A stretch of DNA of 38,765 nucleotides. Source: Lachnospiraceae bacterium (GTDB taxonomy: Bacteria; Bacillota; Clostridia; Lachnospirales; Lachnospiraceae). Both the position numbers and the translations under genes were made by a program. Positions 24,701-33,025 of the stretch are shown piece after piece; the first letter of the stretch is position 1, and each line of letters opens with the position of its first letter. The notes under the pieces are model-generated. The model did not search any database. It was given only the letters and a program-made list of their open reading frames with translations, and was not told the origin of the DNA. The stretch lies in NCBI GenBank assembly GCA_022797375.1, contig JAAWKM010000018.1, positions 1 through 38,765 on the forward strand, given 5' to 3'.

Positions 24701-25071
24701 TTAAGTTGTGTGGAAGGTTATTCAGACAAACGGCAGGATAACACAGAAATATACCATATCCGTTTTATAAACCAGCAATATATATAAAAATTACCTAGTC
24801 AGTTATAATTTGCATTTATGAGTTGTACATATATGTTCTGCTCTAATTAAAGTTATTTTATAATAATATAACCAGCAATTTTTGTACAAGATTATATTTA
24901 TGAAACAGGCATAGCTAAAATATTAAAAAATATTGCATTATTGAAACATAAGCAATTAAAGTCTGAATACTGTATTTAGAATATAAGCTGGAACTAGTAA
25001 ATCAATTTTTAAAACATAATTTACAGTTGTAATATTATCCTGGATTTTATTGCAAATTTACAAATATTACA

Positions 25072-25306
25072 ATGACAGGTTGCACATGCCGGATACCAGT
25101 AATTATTCCGTAAAAGGGGTACTTTAGCCCCGCCAGTGTTTGTATCCCGTTTTAAATATAAAAAAGGAACGGCAGTTTCTTTTTTATATAGGGATACTAT
25201 GCACTGTTGCGTGGGCTGACGTAGCGGAAGCGTACCCCTGTACGGAATATTCTGGTTCTGGCATGTAAAACCGTCCGTTTTACAATAAACCCAAGATAAC
25301 TGGAAA
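25072..25306 (-). repeat. Nested palindromic repeat, copy 3b (reverse)
   Basis: A reverse copy with body CCCCGCCAGTG, GCACTGTTGCGTGGGC, gtagcggaagcgt and terminus ATAACTGGAAA (25296-25306). Its left terminus is not recognisable, so that boundary is approximate. The tip pairs 25156-25170 with 25175-25189 with one G-T pair, inside TATCCC/GGGATA (25143-25148, 25191-25196). Confidence 0.78.
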
Positions 25307-25351
25307 TTATCCCCACTCCCACTTGCCGGTTTCCTGGTAAGTGTTGTATTT

Positions 25352-25552
25352 TTATTTAAAAATAAAAATCTCCTCTATAGGCACGCCTACTATTCTCGAA
25401 ATATCAACTGCTAGTTTAAGTGAAGGGTTATATTGTGCCTTTTCCAGACGCATAATTGTTTCCCGGCGTACTCCGGCTTGTACTGCAAGCTGTTCTTGTG
25501 TCAGGTCTTTCATCTGCCTGTACTTTTTTAATCTGCATTCAAAATCTGGCAC
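25352..25552 (-). CDS. XRE family (Cro/CI-type) regulator
   Basis: This 66-residue one-domain DNA-binding protein has the helix-turn-helix LTQEQLAVQAGVRRETIMRLEKAQYNPSL (residues 18-46) and ends in the common FIFK tail. It starts at a GTG three bases after the stop of the membrane-protein gene, with a GGGGA site, so the two are co-translated. It probably binds the three operators at 26249-26329 and represses its own two-gene operon, as such small regulators paired with membrane proteins often do. The signal it answers is unknown. Confidence 0.9.
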   Translation of the reverse strand: MPDFECRLKKYRQMKDLTQEQLAVQAGVRRETIMRLEKAQYNPSLKLAVDISRIVGVPIEEIFIFK

Positions 25553-25554
25553 TT

Positions 25555-26232
25555 TTATTCCCCGCTTTCATCAAATTGCCCATCAATACAATCATTATCA
25601 TAATGATACAGAAGATACATTCCAAGAAACATTTTAAGTGCTATTGAAAGTGTTACGGCAATAACAAAAGCAATTAATGTATATTCTGTATTTCCCATTA
25701 AATTCCCATGCCCTAGAAATAATATTGCGATAAAAATAATTGAAAATGCTATTTCATCTGCTTTTACCTGTGCTTTTATTTTATTTTCTTTGTATCTTTC
25801 ATCAATAAAAGTGTTTGACATTTTTCCCTTGTAGAAAAAACCAAAAAATCCAAAGAATATAAAAAATGCAAATGGAGAAACTGTTTTATCTATGCTGTAA
25901 GTCCAGAATCCGAGAAAGCCAAACAAACCGGAAAACCCACAGTAACCAAATTTGGGATTTACTATTCTGGTAAACTGTGCTTTTGCTTCATTGCGCTTAT
26001 TTATAATGCTTTTCTTCATCAATAGTAAAAAAATATATAACATATATAAAGTAAAAAGCACAACAGAAATAATTACAGGCAAATCCTTTAACCTGAAAAC
26101 ATATTCTGACATATCCATCGGCGCAATAAACCTTGAGTCATTAAAAACTGCTGTGTACAGGAAAGATACAATTACAAATAATACACAAAACACACCTAAA
26201 AAAATTATACGTTTTTTATTATTCTTCTTCAT
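25555..26232 (-). CDS. DUF3796-like membrane protein
   Basis: This 225-residue integral membrane protein has predicted helices near 8-27, 50-72, a glycine/phenylalanine-rich segment (FGYCGFSGLFGFLGFW, then FFIFFGFFGFFYKG, about 94-134) and two near 160-205. The FGYxGFxGxxGFLGF repeat recalls DUF3796 proteins found beside XRE regulators in Firmicutes. The acidic C terminus is cytoplasmic in a simple model. It is the first gene of the operon, with AGGAGG before the ATG. The function is unknown; the family name is from memory. Confidence 0.75.
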   Translation of the reverse strand: MKKNNKKRIIFLGVFCVLFVIVSFLYTAVFNDSRFIAPMDMSEYVFRLKDLPVIISVVLFTLYMLYIFLLLMKKSIINKRNEAKAQFTRIVNPKFGYCGFSGLFGFLGFWTYSIDKTVSPFAFFIFFGFFGFFYKGKMSNTFIDERYKENKIKAQVKADEIAFSIIFIAILFLGHGNLMGNTEYTLIAFVIAVTLSIALKMFLGMYLLYHYDNDCIDGQFDESGE

Positions 26233-26248
26233 AATTTTGCCTCCTTAT

Positions 26249-26329
26249 GTGATATATTTGTCACTTAATAAGATAAATATATCACTTATAGAGAAGACTG
26301 TCAATAAATTTGAGATAAATATATCACTT
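26249..26329 (-). promoter_or_regulatory. Promoter with three phased operators
   Basis: Site A GTGATATATTTGTCAC is at 26249-26264. Sites B and C, identical GATAAATATATCACTT, are at 26272-26287 and 26314-26329; A is inverted relative to them. Core centres are 21 and 42 bp apart. On the minus strand TTGACA (26304-26299), a 17-bp spacer and TATATT (26281-26276) make a near-consensus promoter whose -10 is inside B. C lies upstream of the -35 and A downstream of the -10. This fits repression by the XRE product. Confidence 0.8.
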
Positions 26330-26341
26330 TTTATTCCCTTG

Positions 26342-27031
26342 TTATTTCCAAGGACGTTTCTTTCCTGTCCAGCCTTTTTTCCTCCAGTAGTCTGCATCTG
26401 CTTTGTTAAACCCGTTTTTCTGTGCAATCCGCATTATGCCAAAAAATACCCTTGTTTTAAATGCTGGTTTTACATGCCCATGTTTTCTCCTGATTTTAGC
26501 AGCCAGGGCAGATGTTTTTTTATCAATACGTTTTTTTATTCTATCTGGCACACCATCCCATGAAACCGCCCTGACTGCTGCACCATATTTATACGTTTTT
26601 CCAATCCCCCAGAAAAACATGCTGTCTGACATATCCTTATTTGTACTTTTAATCCCTGCGCCAGCAGCAGTTGAAATGCATACTGCCTGTTTAGAAAACA
26701 TTCTCTCCATGGGACGGTGTACCATCCACCTGTAACCATAATGGTCTAAGAAAACTTTCATAGCACCTGTTACATGGTATACATAAACAGGGCTTGCAAG
26801 AATAATTACATCTGCATTATCTATTGCTTCTGTAAGTGGTTTAAGACTACTGTAATGCGGGCACAGCTTTTCTGATTTCTCAAAACATGCCGTACATCCA
26901 GTACAAAAAGAGTTAAAATCCCTTGGCAGGAAAAATTCTGTAACATCCCCGCCTGTTTTTTCTGAAAGCATTTTTGCAATATGGTAAGTTGAACCTTTAT
27001 GGTTCTGTCCATGTATAATTGTTATTTTCAT
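26342..27031 (-). CDS. Flavodoxin-like NAD(P)H-dependent oxidoreductase
   Basis: This 229-residue flavodoxin-fold protein likely binds FMN. MKITIIHGQNHKGSTYHIAKML gives the phosphate-binding loop. The segment FCTGCTACFEKSEKLCPHY (about 42-60) carries the Cys-x2-Cys-x2-Cys set common in this group, and ADVIILASPVYVYHVTGAMKVFLD (73-96) is the second flavin loop. The C-terminal third is basic. It lies just upstream of the XRE-controlled promoter on the same strand and ends 13 bases before operator C. The substrate is unknown. Confidence 0.85.
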   Translation of the reverse strand: MKITIIHGQNHKGSTYHIAKMLSEKTGGDVTEFFLPRDFNSFCTGCTACFEKSEKLCPHYSSLKPLTEAIDNADVIILASPVYVYHVTGAMKVFLDHYGYRWMVHRPMERMFSKQAVCISTAAGAGIKSTNKDMSDSMFFWGIGKTYKYGAAVRAVSWDGVPDRIKKRIDKKTSALAAKIRRKHGHVKPAFKTRVFFGIMRIAQKNGFNKADADYWRKKGWTGKKRPWK

Positions 27032-27087
27032 TTATTGTCCTTTCCATTATTCTAATCCACCTGTAGCGGTCCTATGGAAACATTTCA

Positions 27088-27137
27088 TATGGATTGCCAA
27101 ATGACAGCGCCATTAACCTTAATTCTGGCAATCCATA
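27088..27137 (-). other. Long perfect hairpin between glnQ-type and flavodoxin genes
   Basis: TATGGATTGCCA (27088-27099) pairs perfectly with TGGCAATCCATA (27126-27137) around a 26-nt loop. It lies between the ATPase stop and the flavodoxin start, both minus strand. No U-run follows. It may terminate weakly, stabilise the upstream mRNA or bind a protein. Confidence 0.5.
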
Positions 27138-27171
27138 CCTTTGCTAAGAAATATACATATTGGTATTCCTG

Positions 27172-27921
27172 TTACACATGTAACTTCTTTAAAAATGCTT
27201 TTGTGCGTTCATTTTCTGGATTATCTATTACATCTTCTGGCTTCCCTTCTTCAATTATTACACCACCATCCATAAATACAACCCTGTCTGAAACTGCCCT
27301 TGCAAAATCAATTTCGTGTGTTACTATTACCATTGTCATCTTCTCTGCAGCAAGGCTTTTTAAAACACGCAAAATCTCTGCTGTAATCTCCGGGTCAAGT
27401 GCTGATGTAGGCTCATCAAAATAAAGCATCTGTGGATGTAGTGCAAGCGCCCTTGCAATAGCTACACGCTGCTGCTGTCCCCCTGAAAGTTCACACGGAT
27501 ATGCATTTTCCTTATCCTCAATACCAACCTTTTTAAGAAGTTCCCTTGTCTCCTTGTAAACTTCCTCTTTATCCCTTTTCTGTATTACTATTGGTGCATC
27601 AGAAATATTCTTCAGGACCGAAAAATGCGGGAACAGGTTAAAATTCTGGAACACAAGCCCAAAGTTGGCACACGCCTGCTGTAACTCCTTCTTTGATGGA
27701 TATACGGCACCTTTACCCACAATTTTTTTGCCTATATATGAAATTTCCCCATTATCAATATGTTCAAGAAATGTTGCACACCTTAAAAGTGTTGACTTGC
27801 CTGACCCTGACGGTCCTATAATTGAAACTACCTCACCTTTTTCAACCTTTAAAGTTATATCTTCAAGAACCACCTTGCTTCCAAAACTCTTTCTAATATT
27901 ATTTATTTCTAAGACATTCAT
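27172..27921 (-). CDS. Polar amino acid ABC transporter ATPase
   Basis: This 249-residue ATPase of the GlnQ/HisP group powers uptake. It has Walker [10 protein letters not shown] (35-43), signature LSGGQQQR (about 146-153), Walker [15 protein letters not shown] (about 165-178) and H-loop VIVTHE. It lies 14 bp downstream of the receptor-permease fusion, with which it forms the transporter. Glutamine or a related polar amino acid is the likely cargo, by family only. Confidence 0.94.
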   Translation of the reverse strand: MNVLEINNIRKSFGSKVVLEDITLKVEKGEVVSIIGPSGSGKSTLLRCATFLEHIDNGEISYIGKKIVGKGAVYPSKKELQQACANFGLVFQNFNLFPHFSVLKNISDAPIVIQKRDKEEVYKETRELLKKVGIEDKENAYPCELSGGQQQRVAIARALALHPQMLYFDEPTSALDPEITAEILRVLKSLAAEKMTMVIVTHEIDFARAVSDRVVFMDGGVIIEEGKPEDVIDNPENERTKAFLKKLHV

Positions 27922-27935
27922 TATAAAACCTCCAT

Positions 27936-29531
27936 TTATTTGTAATAATCAAGACGCTTCTCAATTCTCTCCATTATAAAGGCAACAATAAAGTTAAATA
28001 TATAATAAAATACTCCTGCCACAAACAGAGGGACTAATGATGTCTGGGCGGCGGCAATCTGCTTTGCCTTTGTGAACATTTCTGCATAGGAAAGTGCAAA
28101 TGCAAGTGATGTATCCTTTACAAGTGTTATAACTTCATTAGTTACAGGAGGCAGCACACGTTTAACCATCTGTGGGAATATTATCCTGAAAAATGTCTGT
28201 GACCTGTTATACCCCATAATCTGCGCTGCTTCCCTCTGCCCCTGTGGAATGCTCTGTATTCCTGAACGGTATATTTCAGCAAAATATGCAGCATAATTTA
28301 ATGAAAATCCAATAATTACAGCATAAAAACGGTAAGAATAAGGTGTTGAAACCTCAAATATGTAAAATGGTGCAAAAAATACAACAATAAGCTGCAACAT
28401 AAGAGGAGTCCCTCTCATAATGGAAATATATATCTTTGCTATCCATTGTATTACTTTAAACTTAGACATCCTTGCAGCCGCAATAACAAGCCCAAGTGGC
28501 ATTGAAAATAAAATTGTAAGTACAAATATGGCAACTGTAGCAGCAAGCCCTGATGAAAGCTGTTTTATAATCTGTGTAATACTTAGTTTTTTAACCTTTG
28601 GCACATCAGCCTTTATAACACTATTGTTATCTGTGCTGCCTGTATCTTCCTGTTTAACTTCCCCGCTGTCCGCACTGTCCCCTCCTGGGACAGGCACTTT
28701 ACTGCCATCTATATATGTAGTATCTTCAAGGCTTAGACATACACTGTCCTGAAGTCCCCATTTACTGGCAATTTTTTCAAAAGTGCCATCTTCCAACATT
28801 TCAAACAGCGTAAGCTGTACTTCATCCCTAAGCTCTGTGTTACCAGATTTAAAGCCTATGCCATACTTTTCTGTAGCAAGCCTCTCATCAAGCATTATAA
28901 ATTTATCACTTTTTGATGAAAGCTGGTATGATGCAACACCTATATCCATTGCGATTGCATCAACCATACCACTTTCAAGGTTCATAAAAGCAGAATTATA
29001 GTCATCCACCTGTTGTAATTCTTTTAATGATTTTGCAAGTGCTTTGTTTTCATCTGTGGCATCTTCCCCTTCCAGTGCAGCTAGTGCTGATGAATCAGCC
29101 TGCACTGCCATGATTTTTCCAGATAAGTCTTTAAGCCCCTTAATCCCTGAACTGCTGCTAGTAATTACTACCTGGGAATTATCAACATATGGCGTTGACC
29201 ATGTATATTCACCTTCCCTGCCATTCATTGTAAACCCGTTCCATAAACATGAGATTGAACCAGAATCAAGTTCTGAATCCTTAAAATCCCATTTAATAGG
29301 ACGTTTTACCAAAGACCATCCCTTACGCTTACAGACTTCCTCTGCCAAATCCAAATCAAACCCCGTATAATCCCCGTTCTCATCCATATATCCATATGGC
29401 GGGAACTCTGCATCAAAGCCCACAATAAATTCCTGCTTTGCCTGGCAGGCACTCCCTGCAAAAATAAATCCTGCAAATATTGCAGTCACAAAAAGGTATA
29501 AAACCTTTTTAATAATTCTGGTATTATCCAT
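27936..29531 (-). CDS. Amino acid-binding protein fused to ABC permease
   Basis: A 531-residue fusion. A signal segment (about 8-30) leads to a periplasmic-type binding domain (about 35-265) opening [32 protein letters not shown], the family 3 signature. A polar linker rich in Asp and Ser follows (270-310). The permease domain (315-531) has the loop [30 protein letters not shown]. Such receptor-permease fusions are known for glutamine-type transporters in Firmicutes. The binding domain would sit tethered outside. It is first in the operon with the ATPase gene, behind the structured region at 29570-29738. Confidence 0.93.
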   Translation of the reverse strand: MDNTRIIKKVLYLFVTAIFAGFIFAGSACQAKQEFIVGFDAEFPPYGYMDENGDYTGFDLDLAEEVCKRKGWSLVKRPIKWDFKDSELDSGSISCLWNGFTMNGREGEYTWSTPYVDNSQVVITSSSSGIKGLKDLSGKIMAVQADSSALAALEGEDATDENKALAKSLKELQQVDDYNSAFMNLESGMVDAIAMDIGVASYQLSSKSDKFIMLDERLATEKYGIGFKSGNTELRDEVQLTLFEMLEDGTFEKIASKWGLQDSVCLSLEDTTYIDGSKVPVPGGDSADSGEVKQEDTGSTDNNSVIKADVPKVKKLSITQIIKQLSSGLAATVAIFVLTILFSMPLGLVIAAARMSKFKVIQWIAKIYISIMRGTPLMLQLIVVFFAPFYIFEVSTPYSYRFYAVIIGFSLNYAAYFAEIYRSGIQSIPQGQREAAQIMGYNRSQTFFRIIFPQMVKRVLPPVTNEVITLVKDTSLAFALSYAEMFTKAKQIAAAQTSLVPLFVAGVFYYIFNFIVAFIMERIEKRLDYYK

Positions 29532-29569
29532 TACTAAAGTTCTTCCTCTCTTAACATTATTTTATTGTT

Positions 29570-29738
29570 ACAGTCCAGCCATCGTCAATATTATGTGGAC
29601 ATTATTCTTGCATGAATGGACACATAATGCAGACGATGGGCTTACGCCCATAAAGCCTCAGACAAAAGCTGCTTTAGCAGCGGATAACCTGCAATACAGG
29701 CGGTCTGTGGCTTGAATAATGGGCGCAGGCTGGACTGT
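29570..29738 (-). ncRNA. Multibranched structured leader, family not recognised
   Basis: The outer stem is ACAGTCCAGCC (29570-29580) with GGCTGGACTGT (29728-29738). Inside are ATCGTC/GACGAT (29581-29586, 29632-29637) extended by ATTATGTG/CACATAAT, CGCCCAT/ATGGGCG (29645-29651, 29719-29725), and AAGCCTCAGAC/GTCTGTGGCTT (29653-29663, 29703-29713, one mismatch). GCTGC/GCAGC and CCTG/CAGG complete it. GCCCAT can instead pair with ATGGGC at 29636-29641. It ends 39 nt before the transporter start. It is a candidate cis-regulatory RNA; a DNA element is the alternative. Confidence 0.6.
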
Positions 29739-29750
29739 TACTATTTATGA

Positions 29751-30878
29751 TTACAGTTTCAACGCAAACTCCCTGTCCTGCATAAACTGTATTGTATTAT
29801 AAAGCACAAGCACATCTGTTGGCCTGTAACTGCCTAAAAGCCTTGTCATCCCTATATTCAGGTGGCGCATGTCTGCTACAACCACTTTCTCATAATCTTC
29901 TGCCAGAAATGGAATCATACAGTTGGCAAAAGAATCCTTTACAATAAACAGTGTCTTATTATTTTTAACGCCACCTGATATCTCAAGGACTGCCTGGTTT
30001 CCACCAAAAAATACACTGTACTTATCCTTTTTCTTTAAAAAATCTGTCTGGTAAAATGTATTTTCTGTTTTTTCACCCATATTATATATAACTTCCATTT
30101 TATTTTCCGGCTCATAAATATTTATTTCATCTTTCTGTGAATACATATTTACTTTTGAAAATGTTGTACCAAGAAAATCCATTGAAACCCTTTTTAATTT
30201 TTTCTTTGCTCCTGCAGATTTTTCATCCTTGCCACATGCTTTATTATAAGCACTATAGCCATACCATGCACCCTGCGTTGTCCAGTGGTGGTCTGTCCTG
30301 TAAAATATATTTTCATCTGTATGCTGGTTTAAAATGCTATAAATATCTATAAGTACGTTGTCTGGAAGTTTCTTTTCCAGATTATTATAAAATATATTTT
30401 CGTTATAAGTTTCTGCAAAAGCTGGCAGGTAGTTTTCAAGCGTAAACGTTTTAGATGGCACCATCATAACTTTCACATCTGAAACTTTTAAAGCTTCTTT
30501 AACAAATTTGCCAAGTACCTTTATATTTTTATCCGCAATTTTATTATCAATATCTTCTTCTGTATATTTCTCTAAAAGATACCCGTCCTTGCCAAAATAT
30601 ACCCCATTGGACTCAGTTTTCCCAAACATCCTTTCTGTAACAGTCTGGAGTTTTACCCATGAATCCCTCTTTGGAAACTGGTCACTTAAATATGTTTCAT
30701 ATTTCTTTTGGAACTTGCCATTCAGTACCCTTTTTACAGTAAATTCAGGAAACTGCTGCAATGTCCTGTTTTCGGCAGAAGAATATGTTTTATCTTTCTG
30801 TAAAACACCAGCCGCCATTCCTGTAATAAGCATAAGAAATAATACTGCCACTGGTAAAATCCTGGACAAACGTTTCAT
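29751..30878 (-). CDS. DHHW family protein (AlgJ/AlgX-like)
   Basis: A 375-residue extracytoplasmic protein with an N-terminal signal anchor (KRLSRILPVAVLFLMLITGMAAGVL). The FYRTDHHWTTQGAWYGYSAY segment (about residue 195) contains the family DHHW motif. Relatives of the SGNH-type AlgJ/AlgX group help transfer acetyl groups to polysaccharides together with MBOAT proteins. The neighbouring MBOAT gene, 130 bp upstream in the same direction, supports that role. The ATG at 30878 is preferred to the TTG at 30890, though neither has a strong ribosome site. The polymer modified is unknown. Confidence 0.87.
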   Translation of the reverse strand: MKRLSRILPVAVLFLMLITGMAAGVLQKDKTYSSAENRTLQQFPEFTVKRVLNGKFQKKYETYLSDQFPKRDSWVKLQTVTERMFGKTESNGVYFGKDGYLLEKYTEEDIDNKIADKNIKVLGKFVKEALKVSDVKVMMVPSKTFTLENYLPAFAETYNENIFYNNLEKKLPDNVLIDIYSILNQHTDENIFYRTDHHWTTQGAWYGYSAYNKACGKDEKSAGAKKKLKRVSMDFLGTTFSKVNMYSQKDEINIYEPENKMEVIYNMGEKTENTFYQTDFLKKKDKYSVFFGGNQAVLEISGGVKNNKTLFIVKDSFANCMIPFLAEDYEKVVVADMRHLNIGMTRLLGSYRPTDVLVLYNTIQFMQDREFALKL

Positions 30879-31009
30879 GCTTTGTACCAACCGCCAGGCA
30901 GAAATGCCCGTATTCCTGGTTTTATCCTTTCCTCTTTTTCACCACAAAAGCCATCCTGGCAGCACCAGGACAAATGTAATAATATAAATTACTAATTATA
31001 TCTGGTAAT

Positions 31010-32434
31010 TTAAAACCTAAAATATAAAAATGGGTTATATGTTCCATTTACCAGATATGAAACTGATATAATAAATACCACTGCTATAAAAACTGCCTGG
31101 AAAATCCCCTTACAGGTTTCATTCCTGCTACAGAGCCATACACCTGCTTTAACCGGGATATTTGTACTTCCAATTACCAGAACAGCCAGAAGCACAATAT
31201 TGCTAACAACCATATACATTGTACTTGTGCTGTTTAACCCTGCTTCTGCCATACCTGCCATTGCCTTCACAAAAACCCTGTGCTGTGCTATATCTTCCCA
31301 TGCAAAAAGCAGCCAGCCTCCATAAACCACAAGAATTGCATATATATGGCTTAAAACTGCTGGAACTTTGTCAAGTATTTTTAAAAAACCAAGTTTTTCC
31401 ACCAGCAGGAAAAAGCAGAAATACATTCCCCATGCTATAAAATTAAGGCTTGCCCCATGCCATAAACCTGTTAAGAACCATACAATAAAAATATTAAAAA
31501 AAGTCCTTGGAATACCCTTTCTGCTGCCGCCTAATGGAATGTAGACATATTCTTTAAACCATGTTCCAAGTGAAATATGCCACCTGCGCCAGAATTCTGT
31601 AATGCTTTTTGACATATATGGATAGTTGAAATTCTCTGGGATACTAAATCCAAATATTGACATAAGCCCTATGGCCATATCCGAATATCCAGAAAAGTCA
31701 AAATATATCTGGAATGCAAACATTAAAAGACCAAACCATGCGGATATTGTAGTAAGCCCTCCAGCCGGGGATGCTGTAACTGTCTTAAAAATTTCCCCTG
31801 CCTGGTTTGCAAGTATTACCTTTTTACCAAGCCCTGCTGCAAACCTGATGGCACCATAGGATAACTGGTCTAAGGATGTACTTCTCTCCCTTAATAAAAC
31901 AGAAATATCTTTAAACCTTACAACTGGCCCTGCTATAAGCTGTGGAAACATTGCAACATATGCGCCAAAATTTATTATATTTTTTTCAGGTTTTGCCTCT
32001 CCCCTGTAAATATCTATTGTATATGACATAGTCTGGAATGTATAAAATGATATACCTATTGGAAGTGCAAGCTCCTTTATTTTAATATCCATACCACTCA
32101 CATTATTCCAAAGGCCTGTTACAAAACCAGCATACTTAAATACACCTAAAAGTGACAAGTTTATTACTGCTGATAAAAATACAAAAAACCTTGCCGCATT
32201 TTTTTTATTTCTGTTTATAAAATATCCTGCCAGCCCTCCATTTACATAATCAACTACTGTTGAAAAAAGCATAAGGACAATATATACAGGCTCTCCCCAG
32301 GCATAAAATACAAGACTCGCAAGAAAGAGCACCAGGTTTTTCAAAGTATTCTTAAAACAGCCTGGTGCTATAAAATAAATAACCAGGACACATGGCAGAA
32401 AGCGGAATAAAAACAACAGGCTGCTAAATACCAT
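31010..32434 (-). CDS. MBOAT family O-acyltransferase (AlgI/PatA-like)
   Basis: This 474-residue polytopic membrane protein should move acyl groups across the membrane to a surface polymer. It has many hydrophobic helices, DFSGYSDMAIG (246-256), WRRWHISLGTWFKEYVYIPLG (282-302) and GLWHGASLNFIAWG with the conserved His326. These are hallmarks of AlgI-type MBOAT enzymes. It lies 15 bp after the secreted-protein gene and upstream of the DHHW gene, so the three form one acylation cassette. It does not carry a dlt operon around it, so teichoic acid alanylation is less likely. Confidence 0.93.
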   Translation of the reverse strand: MVFSSLLFLFRFLPCVLVIYFIAPGCFKNTLKNLVLFLASLVFYAWGEPVYIVLMLFSTVVDYVNGGLAGYFINRNKKNAARFFVFLSAVINLSLLGVFKYAGFVTGLWNNVSGMDIKIKELALPIGISFYTFQTMSYTIDIYRGEAKPEKNIINFGAYVAMFPQLIAGPVVRFKDISVLLRERSTSLDQLSYGAIRFAAGLGKKVILANQAGEIFKTVTASPAGGLTTISAWFGLLMFAFQIYFDFSGYSDMAIGLMSIFGFSIPENFNYPYMSKSITEFWRRWHISLGTWFKEYVYIPLGGSRKGIPRTFFNIFIVWFLTGLWHGASLNFIAWGMYFCFFLLVEKLGFLKILDKVPAVLSHIYAILVVYGGWLLFAWEDIAQHRVFVKAMAGMAEAGLNSTSTMYMVVSNIVLLAVLVIGSTNIPVKAGVWLCSRNETCKGIFQAVFIAVVFIISVSYLVNGTYNPFLYFRF

Positions 32435-32449
32435 ATAAGTGTCCCCCGT

Positions 32450-33025
32450 TTATTTTTTAAATAATGAATTAATAGTATCTATAATTTTCTGTACTTCAGC
32501 CTTATATGCCTCTATAACCTGTTCCTCTGTATTGTTTTCCTCGACACTGTTATCAACATGGCCAAGCAGAAGGAAAAATACATAATTATCTTTGACATAT
32601 ACCTTTGACGCCTGTATTTTTAATAAATTCATAGGATACTGCAGAGTGTCATTAATAAGTACATTCCTGTAATCTGAAAGCTGTTTTTTAATCTTTTTCC
32701 TGGTATTTTTATTCTTTGCCTTTGCAATTACAAGTGTATCAACATGTGCACTCATCATAGGAATTTCTGCAATAACATCAGTGTACCATGAAGGCTGTAA
32801 CCCAAAACGTTCCTTTATCTCATCTTTCGTCAGCAGCATATTTGCAAGATAATTTTCACCAAGCAGGTCTGTTATTGCCTTGCGGATTTTCTTTACTGAC
32901 GGTGTTTTAACCTTCTTCTTAGCAGCTTCCGCAACTATTGTATTATCATTTAATACTGGTACATGGGCAGTACTCCCAGCCGCCAGTGAAGCAGCCAGTA
33001 TAACAGCTAATAACTTTTTTCTCAT
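32450..33025 (-). CDS. Secreted protein of unknown function, acylation cassette
   Basis: A 191-residue protein with a signal peptide (MRKKLLAVILAASLAAGSTAHVPV) and a basic, helical mature part starting AAKKKVKTPSVKKIRKAI. The Lys-rich region at 110-120 (KNKNTRKKIKKQL) and the C terminus are helical. I do not recognise the family. A similar small exported protein often precedes MBOAT-DHHW pairs in Lachnospiraceae as I recall it, but that is weak. GGAAGG precedes the ATG, and a promoter lies at 33156-33184. Confidence 0.78.
   Translation of the reverse strand: MRKKLLAVILAASLAAGSTAHVPVLNDNTIVAEAAKKKVKTPSVKKIRKAITDLLGENYLANMLLTKDEIKERFGLQPSWYTDVIAEIPMMSAHVDTLVIAKAKNKNTRKKIKKQLSDYRNVLINDTLQYPMNLLKIQASKVYVKDNYVFFLLLGHVDNSVEENNTEEQVIEAYKAEVQKIIDTINSLFKK

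Larger units (their letters stand above)
24438..25314. repeat. Repeat cluster 3, whole 877-bp inverted unit
   Basis: GGGGATAATTTCCAGTTAT (24438-24456) and its exact reverse complement (25296-25314) bound the cluster, a 19-bp perfect inverted repeat. The inside holds copy 3a, an AT-rich spacer without genes (24701-25071) and copy 3b in reverse. The outermost bases GGGGATA differ from the CACGTCCG-type flank of clusters 1 and 2, yet are again self-complementary. I see no clear target duplication. It lies between the convergent AraC and XRE genes. Confidence 0.85.

Noticed and set aside
86-25314. CRISPR array
   Set aside because: The repeats are long, few, in mixed orientation and far apart, and there are no cas genes.
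29570-29738. Known riboswitch (lysine, glycine, cyclic di-GMP) before the transporter
   Set aside because: I could not find the conserved core motifs of these classes on either strand.
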